Notes: a model not told the origin generated them from the sequence alone. Positions 25,290 to 34,867 are shown, numbered from the stretch's first letter. The stretch is DNA of 64,000 bases from Halarchaeum nitratireducens (GCF_014647155.1 NZ_BMOQ01000004.1:310001-374000), one strand, 5' to 3'. A program made the numbers and translations.

Positions 25290-26117
25290 TCAGAGCGAGA
25301 AGCGATCGCCGATCTCGACGAGTTCGAGCTCGGCGGGGTACGCGAAGCTCTTCGCGTGGTGGTGGAGGACCGTCGGATCCGCGGTGAGGCCCCGCCACAT
25401 GTCGTAGTGCGTGGGGACGAGCCGGTCGAGTTCGAGGTCGCTGGCGCACTCGACGATCTGGTTCTCGTCGTTGTACCAGCGGGTGCGCTTCGGTTCGCCG
25501 GTCTCCTTATCGGGGACGTTCCCGACGGTGCCGAAGGCGAGCGCGCCCGCGTCGATGTCGAAGCGCCCGGCGAGGTCGGCGAAGGAATCGCTGGGTTTGC
25601 TGTCGCCGGCGTGGAAGAACGTCCCGGCGTCGTGCTCGAAGACGTAGCCGACCGGATGCGTTGCGTCCGGGTCGTGCGTCTCGACGACGTGGACGGTGAA
25701 CGAACCGACCTCGACGGTGTCGCCCTCCGCCACCTCGGCGAACTGGTCGTCGGCGACGCCGTACTCGACCGCCCACTCCTCGTCCTCGGCGACGGCGAGC
25801 GAGTCGTCGGGGCCGTAGAAGGTCGCCCCCGTCGTTTCGAGGATCGGGGCCTGACTCGGCCCGTGGACGTGATCGGTGTGTTCGTGCGTCGCCAACACGG
25901 CGTCGGCGGCGACGACGTCCTCCGGATCGAAGGGGACGGGGATCATCCGCACGGTGCGCGGCGGATCGCCCGTGCCCAAGTAGGGGTCGACGAAGACCGT
26001 CGTTCCGTCGCTCGCCTTCAGCACGAAGCCGTTACAGCCGAGATACCAGACGTCGACGCCATCGGGGTCGGCGTCGGCGACGGCCTGCGGCAGCCAGTCG
26101 CCCCAATCGCTCTCCAT
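25290..26117 (-). CDS. MBL-fold metallo-hydrolase, UlaG-like
   Basis: The 275-residue metallo-beta-lactamase fold protein has the metal motif THEHTDHVHGP (HxHxDH) at about residue 77. Later ligands lie in HAGDSKPS and a C-terminal His in THYDMWRG. The sequence style, with WYLGCNGFVLKA near the start, resembles L-ascorbate-6-phosphate lactonase UlaG and related lactonases. The natural substrate is unknown. It stands as a single gene between the HisG-like gene and the ABC operon. Confidence 0.85.
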   Translation of the reverse strand: MESDWGDWLPQAVADADPDGVDVWYLGCNGFVLKASDGTTVFVDPYLGTGDPPRTVRMIPVPFDPEDVVAADAVLATHEHTDHVHGPSQAPILETTGATFYGPDDSLAVAEDEEWAVEYGVADDQFAEVAEGDTVEVGSFTVHVVETHDPDATHPVGYVFEHDAGTFFHAGDSKPSDSFADLAGRFDIDAGALAFGTVGNVPDKETGEPKRTRWYNDENQIVECASDLELDRLVPTHYDMWRGLTADPTVLHHHAKSFAYPAELELVEIGDRFSL

Positions 26118-26320
26118 AGACGACTCTGTGTATGCCCCGATCCTAAGGGTTGCGACCGGCGGCGCCAGTCGGTCGCCGCGTCGTACGCGTCCCGGGAGCC
26201 GTCGTCACGGAACGCCGGAAGCGAGAGGCGCGTCGGCGCCTTCGGTCGTTCGGACGGGCTGCCGAGTACTTCGCCTTCGAGCGCGCTCACGCGCTCCTCG
26301 AAGAGCGCCGGCCCGCCGGA

Positions 26321-27145
26321 CTAGAGCTGTTCGGCGAGCCACTCGATGTTCATCAGCGCCGCGGAGACGAGGACGCCGAGGATGGAGACCCCGACCAGGA
26401 ACGCCGAGACGACGCTGACGAGCGGGGTCAGCGACGACTGGAGCGACGTCCACGCGAGGACGGGAACGGTCTGTACCTCGTAGCTCTTGAGGAACAGCGC
26501 CATGATGAACTCCTGGAGGCTGACGATGAACGCCACGACGGCGGAGATGACGACCCCGCTCCGGACGTTCGGCAGGACGACGTGGTAGAAGACGCGACTC
26601 GGTCGCGCCCCGAGGTCCATGCCGGCGTCGCGCAGGTCCCAGTCGAAGCGGGCGAAGACCGACTGCATCACGAAGAAGACGAGCGGCGTCGCCCACAGCG
26701 CGTGCGCGATGACGATCGTGAGGTAGGTGCTCCCGAAGCCGACGCGGTTGAAGTAGATGAGGAGCGTCAGCCCGATGACGACGGGTGGGAGGAGGAGCGG
26801 GAGGAGGATGACGGGCGGGAGGACGCGCGCCAGCGTCGAGTCCGAGCGCTGGACGGCGAGCGACCCCGTCACGCCGAGGGCGGTGGAGAGCACGGCCGCG
26901 CCGACGCCGATGACGACGCTGTCGCGGACGGCGCTCAGCCACTCCGCGCTGGCGAAGAACTGCGCGTACCACCGGAGGCTGACCCCCTCCGGGGGGAAGG
27001 TGAGATACTCCCCCTGCTGGAAGGACGTGGCGAAGACGACGACGATGGGGAGCATGACGATCCCGAACAGGAGCCAGTAGCCCGCGCGGAAGAGCGCGTC
27101 CTCGACGCGCTCGCGCGTCAGCTCGACCTCAGACACCCTCGACAC
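26321..27145 (-). CDS. PotC-type ABC transporter permease
   Basis: The 274-residue permease has six predicted helices and the BPD_transp_1 EAA-type loop (DAGMDLGARPSRVFYHVVLP). It is the last gene of a four-gene importer operon. The start is uncertain. GTG at 27145 gives the length above. GTG at 27136 would overlap the upstream stop by 8 nt in the same way as elsewhere in this window. The PotC/PotI class suggests polyamines, but related thiamine or iron importers cannot be excluded. Confidence 0.85.
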   Translation of the reverse strand: MSRVSEVELTRERVEDALFRAGYWLLFGIVMLPIVVVFATSFQQGEYLTFPPEGVSLRWYAQFFASAEWLSAVRDSVVIGVGAAVLSTALGVTGSLAVQRSDSTLARVLPPVILLPLLLPPVVIGLTLLIYFNRVGFGSTYLTIVIAHALWATPLVFFVMQSVFARFDWDLRDAGMDLGARPSRVFYHVVLPNVRSGVVISAVVAFIVSLQEFIMALFLKSYEVQTVPVLAWTSLQSSLTPLVSVVSAFLVGVSILGVLVSAALMNIEWLAEQL

Positions 27146-28025
27146 CCCCGATGGATCCGGTGAGGAGGCGCATCACGCCGAGCGAGACGACGAGCATCGC
27201 CGCGAGCATCAGGAGGCTGAACGCCGCGCCCGTCGGGTAGTCGAACTGCGTGAGCATCAGGCTCTCTATCTCCATGGCGAACGTCGTCTGCGCGCCCGAC
27301 CCCAGCTGGCTGGGCGCCGCGTACGCGCCGACGCTCCACGCGAACGAGACGACGGTGGCGACCGCGATGCCGGGGAGCGCCTCGGGGACGACGACTTCGA
27401 GGAACGACCGCGGGCGCGACGCGCCGAGGTCGCGGGCGGCCTCGACGGTGTCCCAGTCCAGCGTCGAGAGGACGCTGTAGATCGAGAGGACGGCGTACGG
27501 GAAGACGATGTACACCTGCCCGATCACCGTGCCGACGATCCCGGGCGCGAACTGGATCGGGCTTCCGATCAAGCCGGCGCCCACGAGCACGTCGTTGAGG
27601 ACGCCGTTGGGCGCGAGGAGCGGCCGCCACGCGTACGTCTTCACGACGAGCGTCGTGAGCAGGGGAAGGATGATCGAGAAGAGGAGGAGCGACTTGCGGA
27701 GGCCCGTCGCCCGGTAGGCGGCGTACGCGTAGAACAGCGCGAGCGAGACGGCGATCACGGTGGCGATCACGCCGAGCTCGAAGGAGAACACGACGAGGTC
27801 CCGGTAGAGCCCGGAGGCGAGGACGGCCCGATAGGCCTCCAGCGTCCACGCCGGCTGGTAGAACCCCGGATCGGCGTTCGCGTTCAGGCTCATCCGCACG
27901 AGGATGAGGAACGGCACGACGAAGAAGACGAGCTCGAACGCGGCCAGCGGCGCGATGAGGAAGACGCTCCCCGCGTCCCGACGCTTGATCCGCTCGCCGA
28001 GCCACGCGAAGGTCGACTCCGACAC
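27129..28025 (-). CDS. PotB-type ABC transporter permease
   Basis: The 298-residue permease has six predicted helices and the EAA-type loop (EAARDLGASRPRSFLEVVVP). The start GTG at 28023-28025 shares its first G with the TAG stop of the ATPase gene (TAGTG), so translation is coupled. It pairs with the PotC-type permease downstream to form the membrane channel. The gene order ligand-binding protein, ATPase, PotB, PotC is that of the spermidine/putrescine family. Confidence 0.87.
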   Translation of the reverse strand: MSESTFAWLGERIKRRDAGSVFLIAPLAAFELVFFVVPFLILVRMSLNANADPGFYQPAWTLEAYRAVLASGLYRDLVVFSFELGVIATVIAVSLALFYAYAAYRATGLRKSLLLFSIILPLLTTLVVKTYAWRPLLAPNGVLNDVLVGAGLIGSPIQFAPGIVGTVIGQVYIVFPYAVLSIYSVLSTLDWDTVEAARDLGASRPRSFLEVVVPEALPGIAVATVVSFAWSVGAYAAPSQLGSGAQTTFAMEIESLMLTQFDYPTGAAFSLLMLAAMLVVSLGVMRLLTGSIGGVEGV

Positions 28026-29131
28026 TACGCACCACCCCCGCCGACCCGGTCGCCGTCGGCGGCGAACGCGAGGAGATCCGCGGGGTCCCACGACACCGTG
28101 ACCGCGTCGCCGACCGCGAAGTCGGAGTCCGCGCCGACGCTCTGCTCGAAGAAGAGGTACTCGCCGGCGCTCTCGACGTAGAAGCGGACCGTGGATCCGC
28201 GATAGAGGACGTCCGTGATCTCGCCGGTGATCGACGGGGACCCGTCGGCGGCCGCGTCGGCGCGCTCGACGTCGAGTTCCTCCGGGCGGAAGGAGACGGT
28301 GAGGTCGTCGCCCACGGCGACCGACGCGTCGCCCGTCGGGAGTTCGACCGCGGTCCCGAGCGCGACGTCCGCGACGACGCCCGTCTCGGTGGTCTCGGTG
28401 ACGGTCGCCTCGATGAGGTTCGTGTCGCCGAGGAACTCCTCGATGAACAGGCTCACGGGGTCGTCGTAGACCTCGCGGGGCGCGCCGACCTGCTCGATCT
28501 GTCCGTCGTTCATGATGGCGATGCTGTCCGCGAGCGTGAACGCCTCGTTCTGGTCGTGCGTGACGTGGACGAACGTCGTCTCCACCGCGTCGTGGATGTT
28601 CCGCAGTTCGAGTTGCATCTGCTCGCGCAGGCGCTTATCGAGGTTCGAGAGGGGCTCGTCGAGCAGGAGGACGTCGGGTTCGATGGCGAGCGATCGCGCG
28701 AGCGCGACGCGCTGTTTCTGCCCGCCGGAGAGGTCGGTCGGGTCGTGGTCCTCGAACCCGCCCATCTCGACGACGTCGAGCATCTCGCGGGCGCGCTCGC
28801 GGCGCTCGTCCTCGCTCACGCCGTCCATCTTCAGGCCGAAGGCGACGTTCTCCAGGACCGTCTTGTGCGGGAAGAGCGCCCACGACTGGAACACCATCGA
28901 CGTGTTCCGCTCGTACGGCGGTTGGTCGGTCACCGGCTCGCCACCGATGTGGACGTCGCCGTCCGTCGGCGTTTCGAGGCCGCCGAGCATGCGCAGCGTC
29001 GTGGACTTCCCGCAGCCCGACGGGCCGAGCAGACAGAGGAGCTCGCCGTCGTCGACGTCGAGCGAGAGGCCGTCCACGGCCGTGAGGTCGCCGTACTCCT
29101 TGCGGAGGCCGCTGAGGGTGACGGAGGCCAT
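28025..29131 (-). CDS. PotA-type ABC transporter ATP-binding protein
   Basis: The 368-residue ATPase has Walker A GPSGCGKST, Q-loop VFQSWALFP, signature LSGGQKQR, Walker B VLLLDEPLSNLD and switch HVTHDQNEA. A C-terminal TOBE-type beta domain (about 245-365) is typical of PotA/MalK-like importers. ATG at 29129-29131 overlaps the ligand-binding protein stop by 4 nt (ATGA). Together with the two permeases and the lipoprotein it makes a complete importer. Confidence 0.9.
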   Translation of the reverse strand: MASVTLSGLRKEYGDLTAVDGLSLDVDDGELLCLLGPSGCGKSTTLRMLGGLETPTDGDVHIGGEPVTDQPPYERNTSMVFQSWALFPHKTVLENVAFGLKMDGVSEDERRERAREMLDVVEMGGFEDHDPTDLSGGQKQRVALARSLAIEPDVLLLDEPLSNLDKRLREQMQLELRNIHDAVETTFVHVTHDQNEAFTLADSIAIMNDGQIEQVGAPREVYDDPVSLFIEEFLGDTNLIEATVTETTETGVVADVALGTAVELPTGDASVAVGDDLTVSFRPEELDVERADAAADGSPSITGEITDVLYRGSTVRFYVESAGEYLFFEQSVGADSDFAVGDAVTVSWDPADLLAFAADGDRVGGGGA

Positions 29132-30285
29132 CAGCCCTGGGTCTTCATCTGCTTGAACTTGTTCGAGAACGTCTCGGAGTAGGGCGCGACGTCGTCCCAG
29201 CGCGGGAGGGCCATCTGCTCGGCCTCCTCGGCGGTCGTCGGGAGGTAGTCGCCGAGGTCGCCCGCGTACGACATCCCCTCCGTCGTGAAGAAGAGCGGGT
29301 GGTCCTCGGACCACTTGCTCTGCACCTCGGGATCGAGGAGCATGTTGATGAACTCCTCGCCGAGCGTGCGCTTGTCCGTCCCGCGGACGACCGCCCAGTT
29401 GTCCATGTAGCCGGCGTTCGCCTCCGGCATGGAGAACGAGATGCCCTCGTGGTTCTCCATGTCGTAGTAGACCTGTCCGAAGTACCACTGCGCGGCGTCG
29501 ATGATGCCGTTCTGGAACTGCTGCCAGACGTCGGTGCCGGAGGAGGCCCACCCGGTGATCGGCCACGTCTCCAGCGTGTCCATGAGGGTGTCGTGGTACT
29601 GCTCCTCGTAGAGCTCGCCCGCGCCCGGCGCGGCGTCCGTGCCGACCGCGGCGCCGAGCAGCGGGTAGATCCAGAAGCCGGAGTCGACGCCGACGCCAGC
29701 GGAGTTCGTCACCGTCTCGCTCGTGAAGTCGCCCCACGTCTCCACGGGCTGATCGAGGCCGTCCCGGTAGAGGATCGTGAGGGGCGCGCCGTCGACGGGG
29801 GCGCCGTGCGAGATCGGCCGGACATCCTTGTAGTAGTCGTAGACGCCGTCGATGTTCGGGATGTTCTCGTCGTAGCGCAACGGCTCGAAGAGGTCCGCGT
29901 TCCGCCCGTTGTAGTAGATGGGCTCGCACGTCACCGTGACGTCGAACGGCGGGTCGTCCGGCGGTGCGGATTGGATCTTCGCCAGGAGGCTGTTCCACCC
30001 GGTGTTCACCTCCAGCGTTGCGTCGAAGCGCGACTCGAAGATGGGCTTGATCGCCTGCGTGAACCGCTCGCCGTAGTTCCCGCTCCACGCGGTCACGCGG
30101 AGGGTCGGCGTGCCGTCGCCGCTGTTCCCTCCCATCCCGCTGCAGCCGGCCATCGCGGTCGTCGCCGCGGCACCGGCCACGCCGAGGAAGGTCCGGCGGT
30201 TCACTGCGGAGTGACCCGTCTCACCGACGCGATCCGCCCCGCTCTGCGAGTGCTGACGTTCGGACACGAGGGGTACATACAGCAT
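29131..30285 (-). CDS. PotD-type ABC transporter substrate-binding lipoprotein
   Basis: The 384-residue protein has a Tat signal with lipobox (NRRTFLGVAGAAATT, then MAGCSG), so the mature lipoprotein is exported folded and anchored outside the membrane. The mature part has the type-2 periplasmic-binding fold seen in PotD: LRVTAWSGNYGERF early, then DVTVTCEPIYYNG, and a C-terminal LDPEVQSKW helix typical of COG0687. I start at ATG 30283-30285; an in-frame GTG at 30267 is also possible. First gene of the importer operon. Ligand uncertain. Confidence 0.85.
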   Translation of the reverse strand: MLYVPLVSERQHSQSGADRVGETGHSAVNRRTFLGVAGAAATTAMAGCSGMGGNSGDGTPTLRVTAWSGNYGERFTQAIKPIFESRFDATLEVNTGWNSLLAKIQSAPPDDPPFDVTVTCEPIYYNGRNADLFEPLRYDENIPNIDGVYDYYKDVRPISHGAPVDGAPLTILYRDGLDQPVETWGDFTSETVTNSAGVGVDSGFWIYPLLGAAVGTDAAPGAGELYEEQYHDTLMDTLETWPITGWASSGTDVWQQFQNGIIDAAQWYFGQVYYDMENHEGISFSMPEANAGYMDNWAVVRGTDKRTLGEEFINMLLDPEVQSKWSEDHPLFFTTEGMSYAGDLGDYLPTTAEEAEQMALPRWDDVAPYSETFSNKFKQMKTQG

Positions 30286-30408
30286 GTCACTGAAAAGGGT
30301 GCTGTCTGCAGCAGGCGTGTGCGACTCGTGGGCATGCGACGGCGGCGGCACCGCTCGCACGCGGTGCGCGGAGGCGTGGCACGCGGCGCGCACCCCGTGA
30401 AACGCCGA

Positions 30409-30416
30409 GGTTATAC
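30409..30416 (+). promoter_or_regulatory. TATA-like box for dph2
   Basis: GGTTATAC is centred about 28 bp before the dph2 ATG at 30441, fitting a leaderless transcript. The divergent importer operon starts about 130 bp away on the other strand. Confidence 0.5.
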
Positions 30417-30440
30417 GGCCAGATACAGTACGAGTGGCCA

Positions 30441-31475
30441 ATGAGTCAGGACGAGCGGTCGGCGGGCGACCTCCGGAACACGGGGCTGTCGCTGCGACAC
30501 GACCGGACGTGGGATTACGAACTCGAACGGATCGTCGAGGCCGTCGAGGAGCGCGACGCCGAGAAGGTCGGGATGCAGTTCCCCGAGGGACTCAAGCGCC
30601 GCGCGCCCCACGTCGCGGACGACCTGCGCGAACTCCTCCCCGACGGCGTCCGCGTGATGATCTCCGGGAAGCCCTGTTACGGCGCGTGCGACCTCGACAC
30701 GTACATGATGCGCCGGACGGACGTCTTCGTCCACTTCGGGCACTCCCCGATGAAGGACTCGGAGAAGATCATCTACGTCCCGCTGTTCTCGAACGTCGAG
30801 GTGACGCCGATCATGGAGGACGCCACCGAGGAGCTCGAAACTGGGGACGTCGGCCTCGTCACGACCGCCCAGCACATGAACAAGTTCGAGGAGATGCGCG
30901 AGTGGCTCGAAGAGCGCGGCTTCACCGTTCACACGCGCCGCGGCGACGAGCGCCTCACCAACGAGGGCCAAGTCCTCGGGTGTAACTACGCCTCCGCCGA
31001 CATCGACGCCGATCAGGTGCTCTACGTCGGCGGCGGGAAGTTCCACCCGGTCGGGCTCGCCATGGAGCATCCCGAGAAGAACGTCGTCATCGCCGATCCC
31101 GTGAACAACGTGGTGACGATCGCCGACCACGAGCAGTTCATGAAACAGCGCTACGCGTCGGTCCACAAGGCGATGGACGCCGAGAAGTGGGGCGTCATCT
31201 TCTGCACGAAGATCGGACAGGGGCGCTGGGAGCAGGCGAACGAGATCGTCGAGAACAACGACGACGCCTACCTCATCACGATGGACGAGGTCACTCCGGA
31301 TCGCCTGCGGAACTTCGACATGGACGCCTTCGTCAACACGGGTTGCCCGCGCATCACGACCGACGACGGCCCGCAATTCCACAAGCCGATGTTGACGCCC
31401 GGCGAGTACGAGTGCGCCGTCGGCAACAAGCCCCTCGACGAGATGGAGTTCGACACCTTCCACGGGACGTGGTGA
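30441..31475 (+). CDS. dph2: Diphthamide biosynthesis enzyme Dph2 (radical SAM-like 3-amino-3-carboxypropyl transferase)
   Basis: The 344-residue protein is archaeal Dph2. It transfers a 3-amino-3-carboxypropyl group from S-adenosylmethionine to a histidine of elongation factor 2, the first step of diphthamide synthesis. The three domains each supply a cysteine for the [4Fe-4S] cluster: CYGACDLD (Cys83 or Cys79), GCNYASAD (Cys181) and NTGCPRITTD (Cys302). Length is normal. It is monocistronic, with a TATA-like box 28 bp upstream and a strong hairpin 2 nt after the stop. Confidence 0.92.
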   Translation: MSQDERSAGDLRNTGLSLRHDRTWDYELERIVEAVEERDAEKVGMQFPEGLKRRAPHVADDLRELLPDGVRVMISGKPCYGACDLDTYMMRRTDVFVHFGHSPMKDSEKIIYVPLFSNVEVTPIMEDATEELETGDVGLVTTAQHMNKFEEMREWLEERGFTVHTRRGDERLTNEGQVLGCNYASADIDADQVLYVGGGKFHPVGLAMEHPEKNVVIADPVNNVVTIADHEQFMKQRYASVHKAMDAEKWGVIFCTKIGQGRWEQANEIVENNDDAYLITMDEVTPDRLRNFDMDAFVNTGCPRITTDDGPQFHKPMLTPGEYECAVGNKPLDEMEFDTFHGTW

Positions 31476-31476
31476 G

Positions 31477-31497
31477 CGCGGTTCCGTAGGAACCGCG
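31477..31497 (+). terminator. Perfect 9-bp hairpin after dph2
   Basis: CGCGGTTCC, loop GTA, GGAACCGCG form a perfect 9-bp stem starting 2 nt after the dph2 stop. No T-run follows, so classical archaeal termination is not clearly shown. It may instead stabilise the 3' end. It belongs to a set of similar triloop hairpins in this window. Confidence 0.45.
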
Positions 31498-31797
31498 GTA
31501 CTGCGAGCGGGAGCGGACGGCGCGGTTTCATAGCGAGAGAGATCGCTTGAGAGCGTGGGATATACGCGGCGTGTCCGCCGCGCTCGCGGCGCGCGACATC
31601 GGCGCGGACGCCGAGCGATAGCGAGGCGCGACGCGCGGCCTCGGTGCACGCGTCGTGTTCCGTGCACGCGCCACGTTCTTGGTACTCAGGGGCGGTGCGA
31701 CTCGCGCCGTCGCGTCGCACGTTCTCCTCTCCGCCCCTCTCCGGGGCTGGAGCGGCGGCCACACAACGGCTTTGTCCTCGGGCGTCCTTCGACGGGC
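31498..31797. other. Gene-free interval downstream of dph2
   Basis: Three hundred bases with no supported gene. The sequence is very CG-rich with many short GCGCG runs and self-complementary pieces around 31570-31640. The last 40 bases probably hold the promoter of the membrane protein at 31798. Confidence 0.4.
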
Positions 31798-32316
31798 ATG
31801 GACCCCCTCTTCGTTCCCCTCCAGCAGGTCGACCCGTACGGCGTCCAACAGGCGCTTGGCGTCGGCGGTCGCGCCGCGGGTGCCTTCCTCGGGACGATGC
31901 TCATCGGCGCGCTCATGCTCGCGTTCGCCGGCGAGCGCGTCGAGCGGCTCGTGGACGTCGTGGCGGACGAGCCCGTCCCGTCGTTCCTCTGGGGGATCGG
32001 GACGCTCGTCGTGTTCGTCTGCGTGGCGGTCCTGCTCGTGCTCACGATCGTCGGCATCATCGTCGTCGTCCCGCTGCTCGTCGTCGGCGCCGCCGTCTAC
32101 TACGTCGGGAACGTGCTCGTCTACGTCTACGTCGGCGGGCGGGCCGCCGACGGCTTCGGCTGGGAGACGACGCGATGGGGACACCTCCTCGTCGGCGCCG
32201 CGTTCGCGGCGGTCGTCGCGGCCCTCCCGGCCGTCGGCGGCCTCGTCAGCTTCGTCGTCAGCAGTATCGGCGTCGGCGCGATCGTCCACACGTGGTACCG
32301 CTCGCACGAGGCGTGA
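31798..32316 (+). CDS. Four-helix membrane protein (DUF8173-like)
   Basis: The 172-residue protein has a short N-terminal lead, then membrane helices at about 25-45, 60-85, 85-115 and 120-160. A polar loop contains ERVERLVDVVADEPVPSF. I recall this arrangement as the membrane domain that follows bactofilin-like or polymer-forming parts in haloarchaeal proteins, but here it stands alone. I chose ATG 31798; earlier in-frame codons encode Arg-rich, non-protein-like sequence. Function unknown. Confidence 0.65.
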   Translation: MDPLFVPLQQVDPYGVQQALGVGGRAAGAFLGTMLIGALMLAFAGERVERLVDVVADEPVPSFLWGIGTLVVFVCVAVLLVLTIVGIIVVVPLLVVGAAVYYVGNVLVYVYVGGRAADGFGWETTRWGHLLVGAAFAAVVAALPAVGGLVSFVVSSIGVGAIVHTWYRSHEA

Positions 32317-32360
32317 CGGCGATCGACGCGGCTTTTCCGCTCGCGGTCCTGTCTCCGGCC

Positions 32361-32981
32361 ATGAAGCGCGCCCTCGAACGGCGACTCGCGGCCGTCGCGG
32401 GGTTCGACGACCCGGACGTCGCCCGCGAGCAGTATCCGACGCCGGCGGAGCTCGCGGCGCACGTCCTCCACGCCGCGGACCTCCGCGGCGACCTCGACCG
32501 CGACGTCCTCGACCTCGGCACCGGGACGGGGATGTTGGCGCTCGGTGCGGCGTGTCGCTCACCGCGGCGCGTCGTCGGCCTCGACGTCGACGGCGACGCG
32601 CTGGCGACCGCGCGCGAGAACGAGCGGCGCGTCGCGCCCGCCGTCCCGGTATCGTGGGTGCGCGGGGACGCGACCGATCCGCCGCTGACCTTCGCCGACG
32701 CCCCGACGGTCGTGATGAACCCGCCCTTCGGCGCGCAGCGCGGGAACCGGCACGCGGATCGGCGGTTCCTCGCCGCGGCCGCCGACCTCGCCGCCGTCTC
32801 GTGGTCGATTCACAACGCCGGGAGCCGCGACTTCGTGGAGTCGTTCGCCGCCGACCGGGAGGGCGCGGTGACCGACGCCTTCGCGGCGGCGTTCGACGTC
32901 GCGCGGCAGTTCGACTTTCACACGCGCGAGCGCGAGACGCTCGACGTCGAGGTGTATCGAATCGAGTGGCCCTACGAGTAG
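32361..32981 (+). CDS. METTL5-like N6-adenine rRNA methyltransferase
   Basis: The 206-residue class I methyltransferase has motif I DLGTGTG (51-57), acidic motif II VGLDVDGDA (about 72-80) and catalytic NPPF (120-123), typical for N6-adenine methylation. The length and the N-terminal EQYPTPAE segment match the archaeal METTL5 group, whose eukaryotic member methylates one adenine of small-subunit rRNA. The target here is inferred. Its last codons overlap the convergent rhomboid gene by 10 nt. Confidence 0.85.
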   Translation: MKRALERRLAAVAGFDDPDVAREQYPTPAELAAHVLHAADLRGDLDRDVLDLGTGTGMLALGAACRSPRRVVGLDVDGDALATARENERRVAPAVPVSWVRGDATDPPLTFADAPTVVMNPPFGAQRGNRHADRRFLAAAADLAAVSWSIHNAGSRDFVESFAADREGAVTDAFAAAFDVARQFDFHTRERETLDVEVYRIEWPYE

Positions 32982-34774
32982 GTCTCGCGGGTCGCCACGG
33001 TGACGCGCGTCCCGTTGCGCGCGGCGACGAGCGTGTTCCCCACGCGCCCGAAGCCGAGGCCGCCGGCGGTCGCCGTCCCGTTGTCCGTGGGGAGCGGCGC
33101 GCGGCCGAGCGTCTCGTTCGCGTGCGTGACGACGACGCTGAATCCGTCGGCGGTGTTGGCGACGGTGACGTTCCGCCCGTCGATCACGGGCGATGCGGTC
33201 GCGTTCGGCGAGGTGTAGGCGAGCGACCGCTCGCCGTCGGGGCCGACGAGCGAGACACGGTAGACGGGCGACGCGCCCGTCGGGACCCACCCGGATCGCG
33301 TCGCCGCGACGGTGTCGCTCCAGCCGACGCCCCCGACGCGGACCGACTCGCGGCCCGAGTACGCGAGCGTGCCGGCCGAGATCGCCTGCGTCCAGATGGC
33401 GCGCTCGGGGTTCGAGACGATGACGCCGCTCGCGTTCACGCTCGTCGACTCGTTCAACAGCTCGACGTCGAACGCGCCGACGCGTTCGTTCCGGACGTCC
33501 TCCGCGTAGGTGACGGTGTACCCCTCGACGTGGACGGCGTTCGCGGCCGCGCTCTCGCCCCCGCCGGACGAGACGGCGGCGAGGTTGGTCGGGACGGCGA
33601 CCGCGAGGGTGACGAGGAGGGGAAACAGGAGACAGAGGGTGGCGACCTGCCGCCGCGTCAGGCCGGTGTCGACGCGGTCGAGGAGCGGCCGGGAGCGGGC
33701 GCGGACGCCGGCGGCGACGAAGAGGCCGAGCGCGACGACGAGGAGGACGCCAAGGCCGCGATAGAGCACGTACGTCGAGGGACCTCGATACCACCAGACG
33801 GCGTAGAGCGGGACGCTCGCGGCGTAGACGATCGCCGCGCCCCAGAGTCGGAGGGCGCTCGGGCGTTCGTCGCGCGCGGCGACGAGGAGCGCGCCGAGGA
33901 GCACGCCCACGAGGACGCCGACGGCGTGGCCCTGCACGGCGACTCCCGCCCACCACGGGCCACCGTAGGAGGGGCCCGCGGACGCGACGACGACGGGATC
34001 GCGAAGCGCGTAGTAGAACGTGGACGCGAAGCCGCTCGCGGCGCTGGCGACGACGGTCCCCACGGGGTAGCGCGTGAGCGCGAACGCGCCGAAGGCGAAG
34101 ACGACGCCCGAGAATCCGACGATCGGGCCCCACGCGAGCGCGCTCGTCAAGACGGCGACGACCGCGACGGCGAGGACGAACGCGCCGATCCGCGCGAGCG
34201 GGTTCGTCCGAAGCGAGCCGAACGTCGATTCGCCGCGCCGCGTCGGATAGTGACTCCACGCGTACTCCGCGAGCGGCGCGTAGACGAGCGTCCCGAGGAG
34301 GTTGCCCGTGACGTGCGAGAGGCCCGCGTGTGCGAACGGCGCGGTGAGGACGCCCAGCGGGTAGAGATACGACCACGACGTGAAGGGCAGCGAGAGCGGG
34401 TCGTTCGGGTGCATCCATCCCTGCTGGACGAACAGGTAGAAGCCCGCGATCCCCGCGACGACGACGAGCGTCCCCCACGGGACGCCGAAGAGAAAGCGCG
34501 CGCGGAGGCGACGACCCCACTCGTCGCCGACGCCGTCGAGGGCGCGGACGCAGGCGAGCGAGACGAGCGTTCCCGAGAGCACGGCGGGGGCGAGCGCGTC
34601 CGCGGGCGGGAGACCGAGCGCGGTCGCACAGCCGAGCCCGACGAGCGGGCCGAGCGGGAGACCGACCCGGAGCGCCGTCCCCGCGCGAACGCCGCCGAAC
34701 GCGACGACCGCGACGACGAGGAGCCAGCAGCAGAGCGCGCCGGCGCCGCCGGCGAGGAGGACGGACGAGAGCAT
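32972..34774 (-). CDS. Rhomboid family intramembrane serine protease with large C-terminal extracellular domain
   Basis: The 600-residue protein has a rhomboid core. The early loop and helix motif HAGLSHVTGNLLG supplies the His/Asn of helix 2, the nucleophile Ser sits in GFSGVVFAFG, and the partner His sits in VQGHAVGVLVG. Extra helices precede and follow the core. The last 190 residues form a beta-rich acidic extracytoplasmic domain. Start at ATG 34772-34774 with a TATA-like box 26 bp upstream. It overlaps the METTL5-like gene tail to tail. Substrate unknown. Confidence 0.85.
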   Translation of the reverse strand: MLSSVLLAGGAGALCCWLLVVAVVAFGGVRAGTALRVGLPLGPLVGLGCATALGLPPADALAPAVLSGTLVSLACVRALDGVGDEWGRRLRARFLFGVPWGTLVVVAGIAGFYLFVQQGWMHPNDPLSLPFTSWSYLYPLGVLTAPFAHAGLSHVTGNLLGTLVYAPLAEYAWSHYPTRRGESTFGSLRTNPLARIGAFVLAVAVVAVLTSALAWGPIVGFSGVVFAFGAFALTRYPVGTVVASAASGFASTFYYALRDPVVVASAGPSYGGPWWAGVAVQGHAVGVLVGVLLGALLVAARDERPSALRLWGAAIVYAASVPLYAVWWYRGPSTYVLYRGLGVLLVVALGLFVAAGVRARSRPLLDRVDTGLTRRQVATLCLLFPLLVTLAVAVPTNLAAVSSGGGESAAANAVHVEGYTVTYAEDVRNERVGAFDVELLNESTSVNASGVIVSNPERAIWTQAISAGTLAYSGRESVRVGGVGWSDTVAATRSGWVPTGASPVYRVSLVGPDGERSLAYTSPNATASPVIDGRNVTVANTADGFSVVVTHANETLGRAPLPTDNGTATAGGLGFGRVGNTLVAARNGTRVTVATRETYS

Positions 34775-34796
34775 GTGGGATCGCTCGCCCCGCGTG

Positions 34797-34805
34797 CCCT
34801 TAAAC
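34797..34805 (-). promoter_or_regulatory. TATA-like box for the rhomboid gene
   Basis: On the minus strand GTTTAAGGG is centred 27 bp upstream of the ATG at 34774, fitting leaderless transcription. The divergent rpo11 gene has TTCAAA at about the same spacing on the plus strand. Confidence 0.5.
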
Positions 34806-34867
34806 GTCGGCGGGATCGAGACGGGCGCGACCGCAACGTTCAAACGCCGTAGAACCAAGGTGTACGC

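Noticed and set aside
31655-34852. A 1065-residue plus-strand open frame
   Set aside because: It is the antisense/alternate frame of the membrane protein, methyltransferase and rhomboid genes; Arg/Gly/Ala-rich with no domain.
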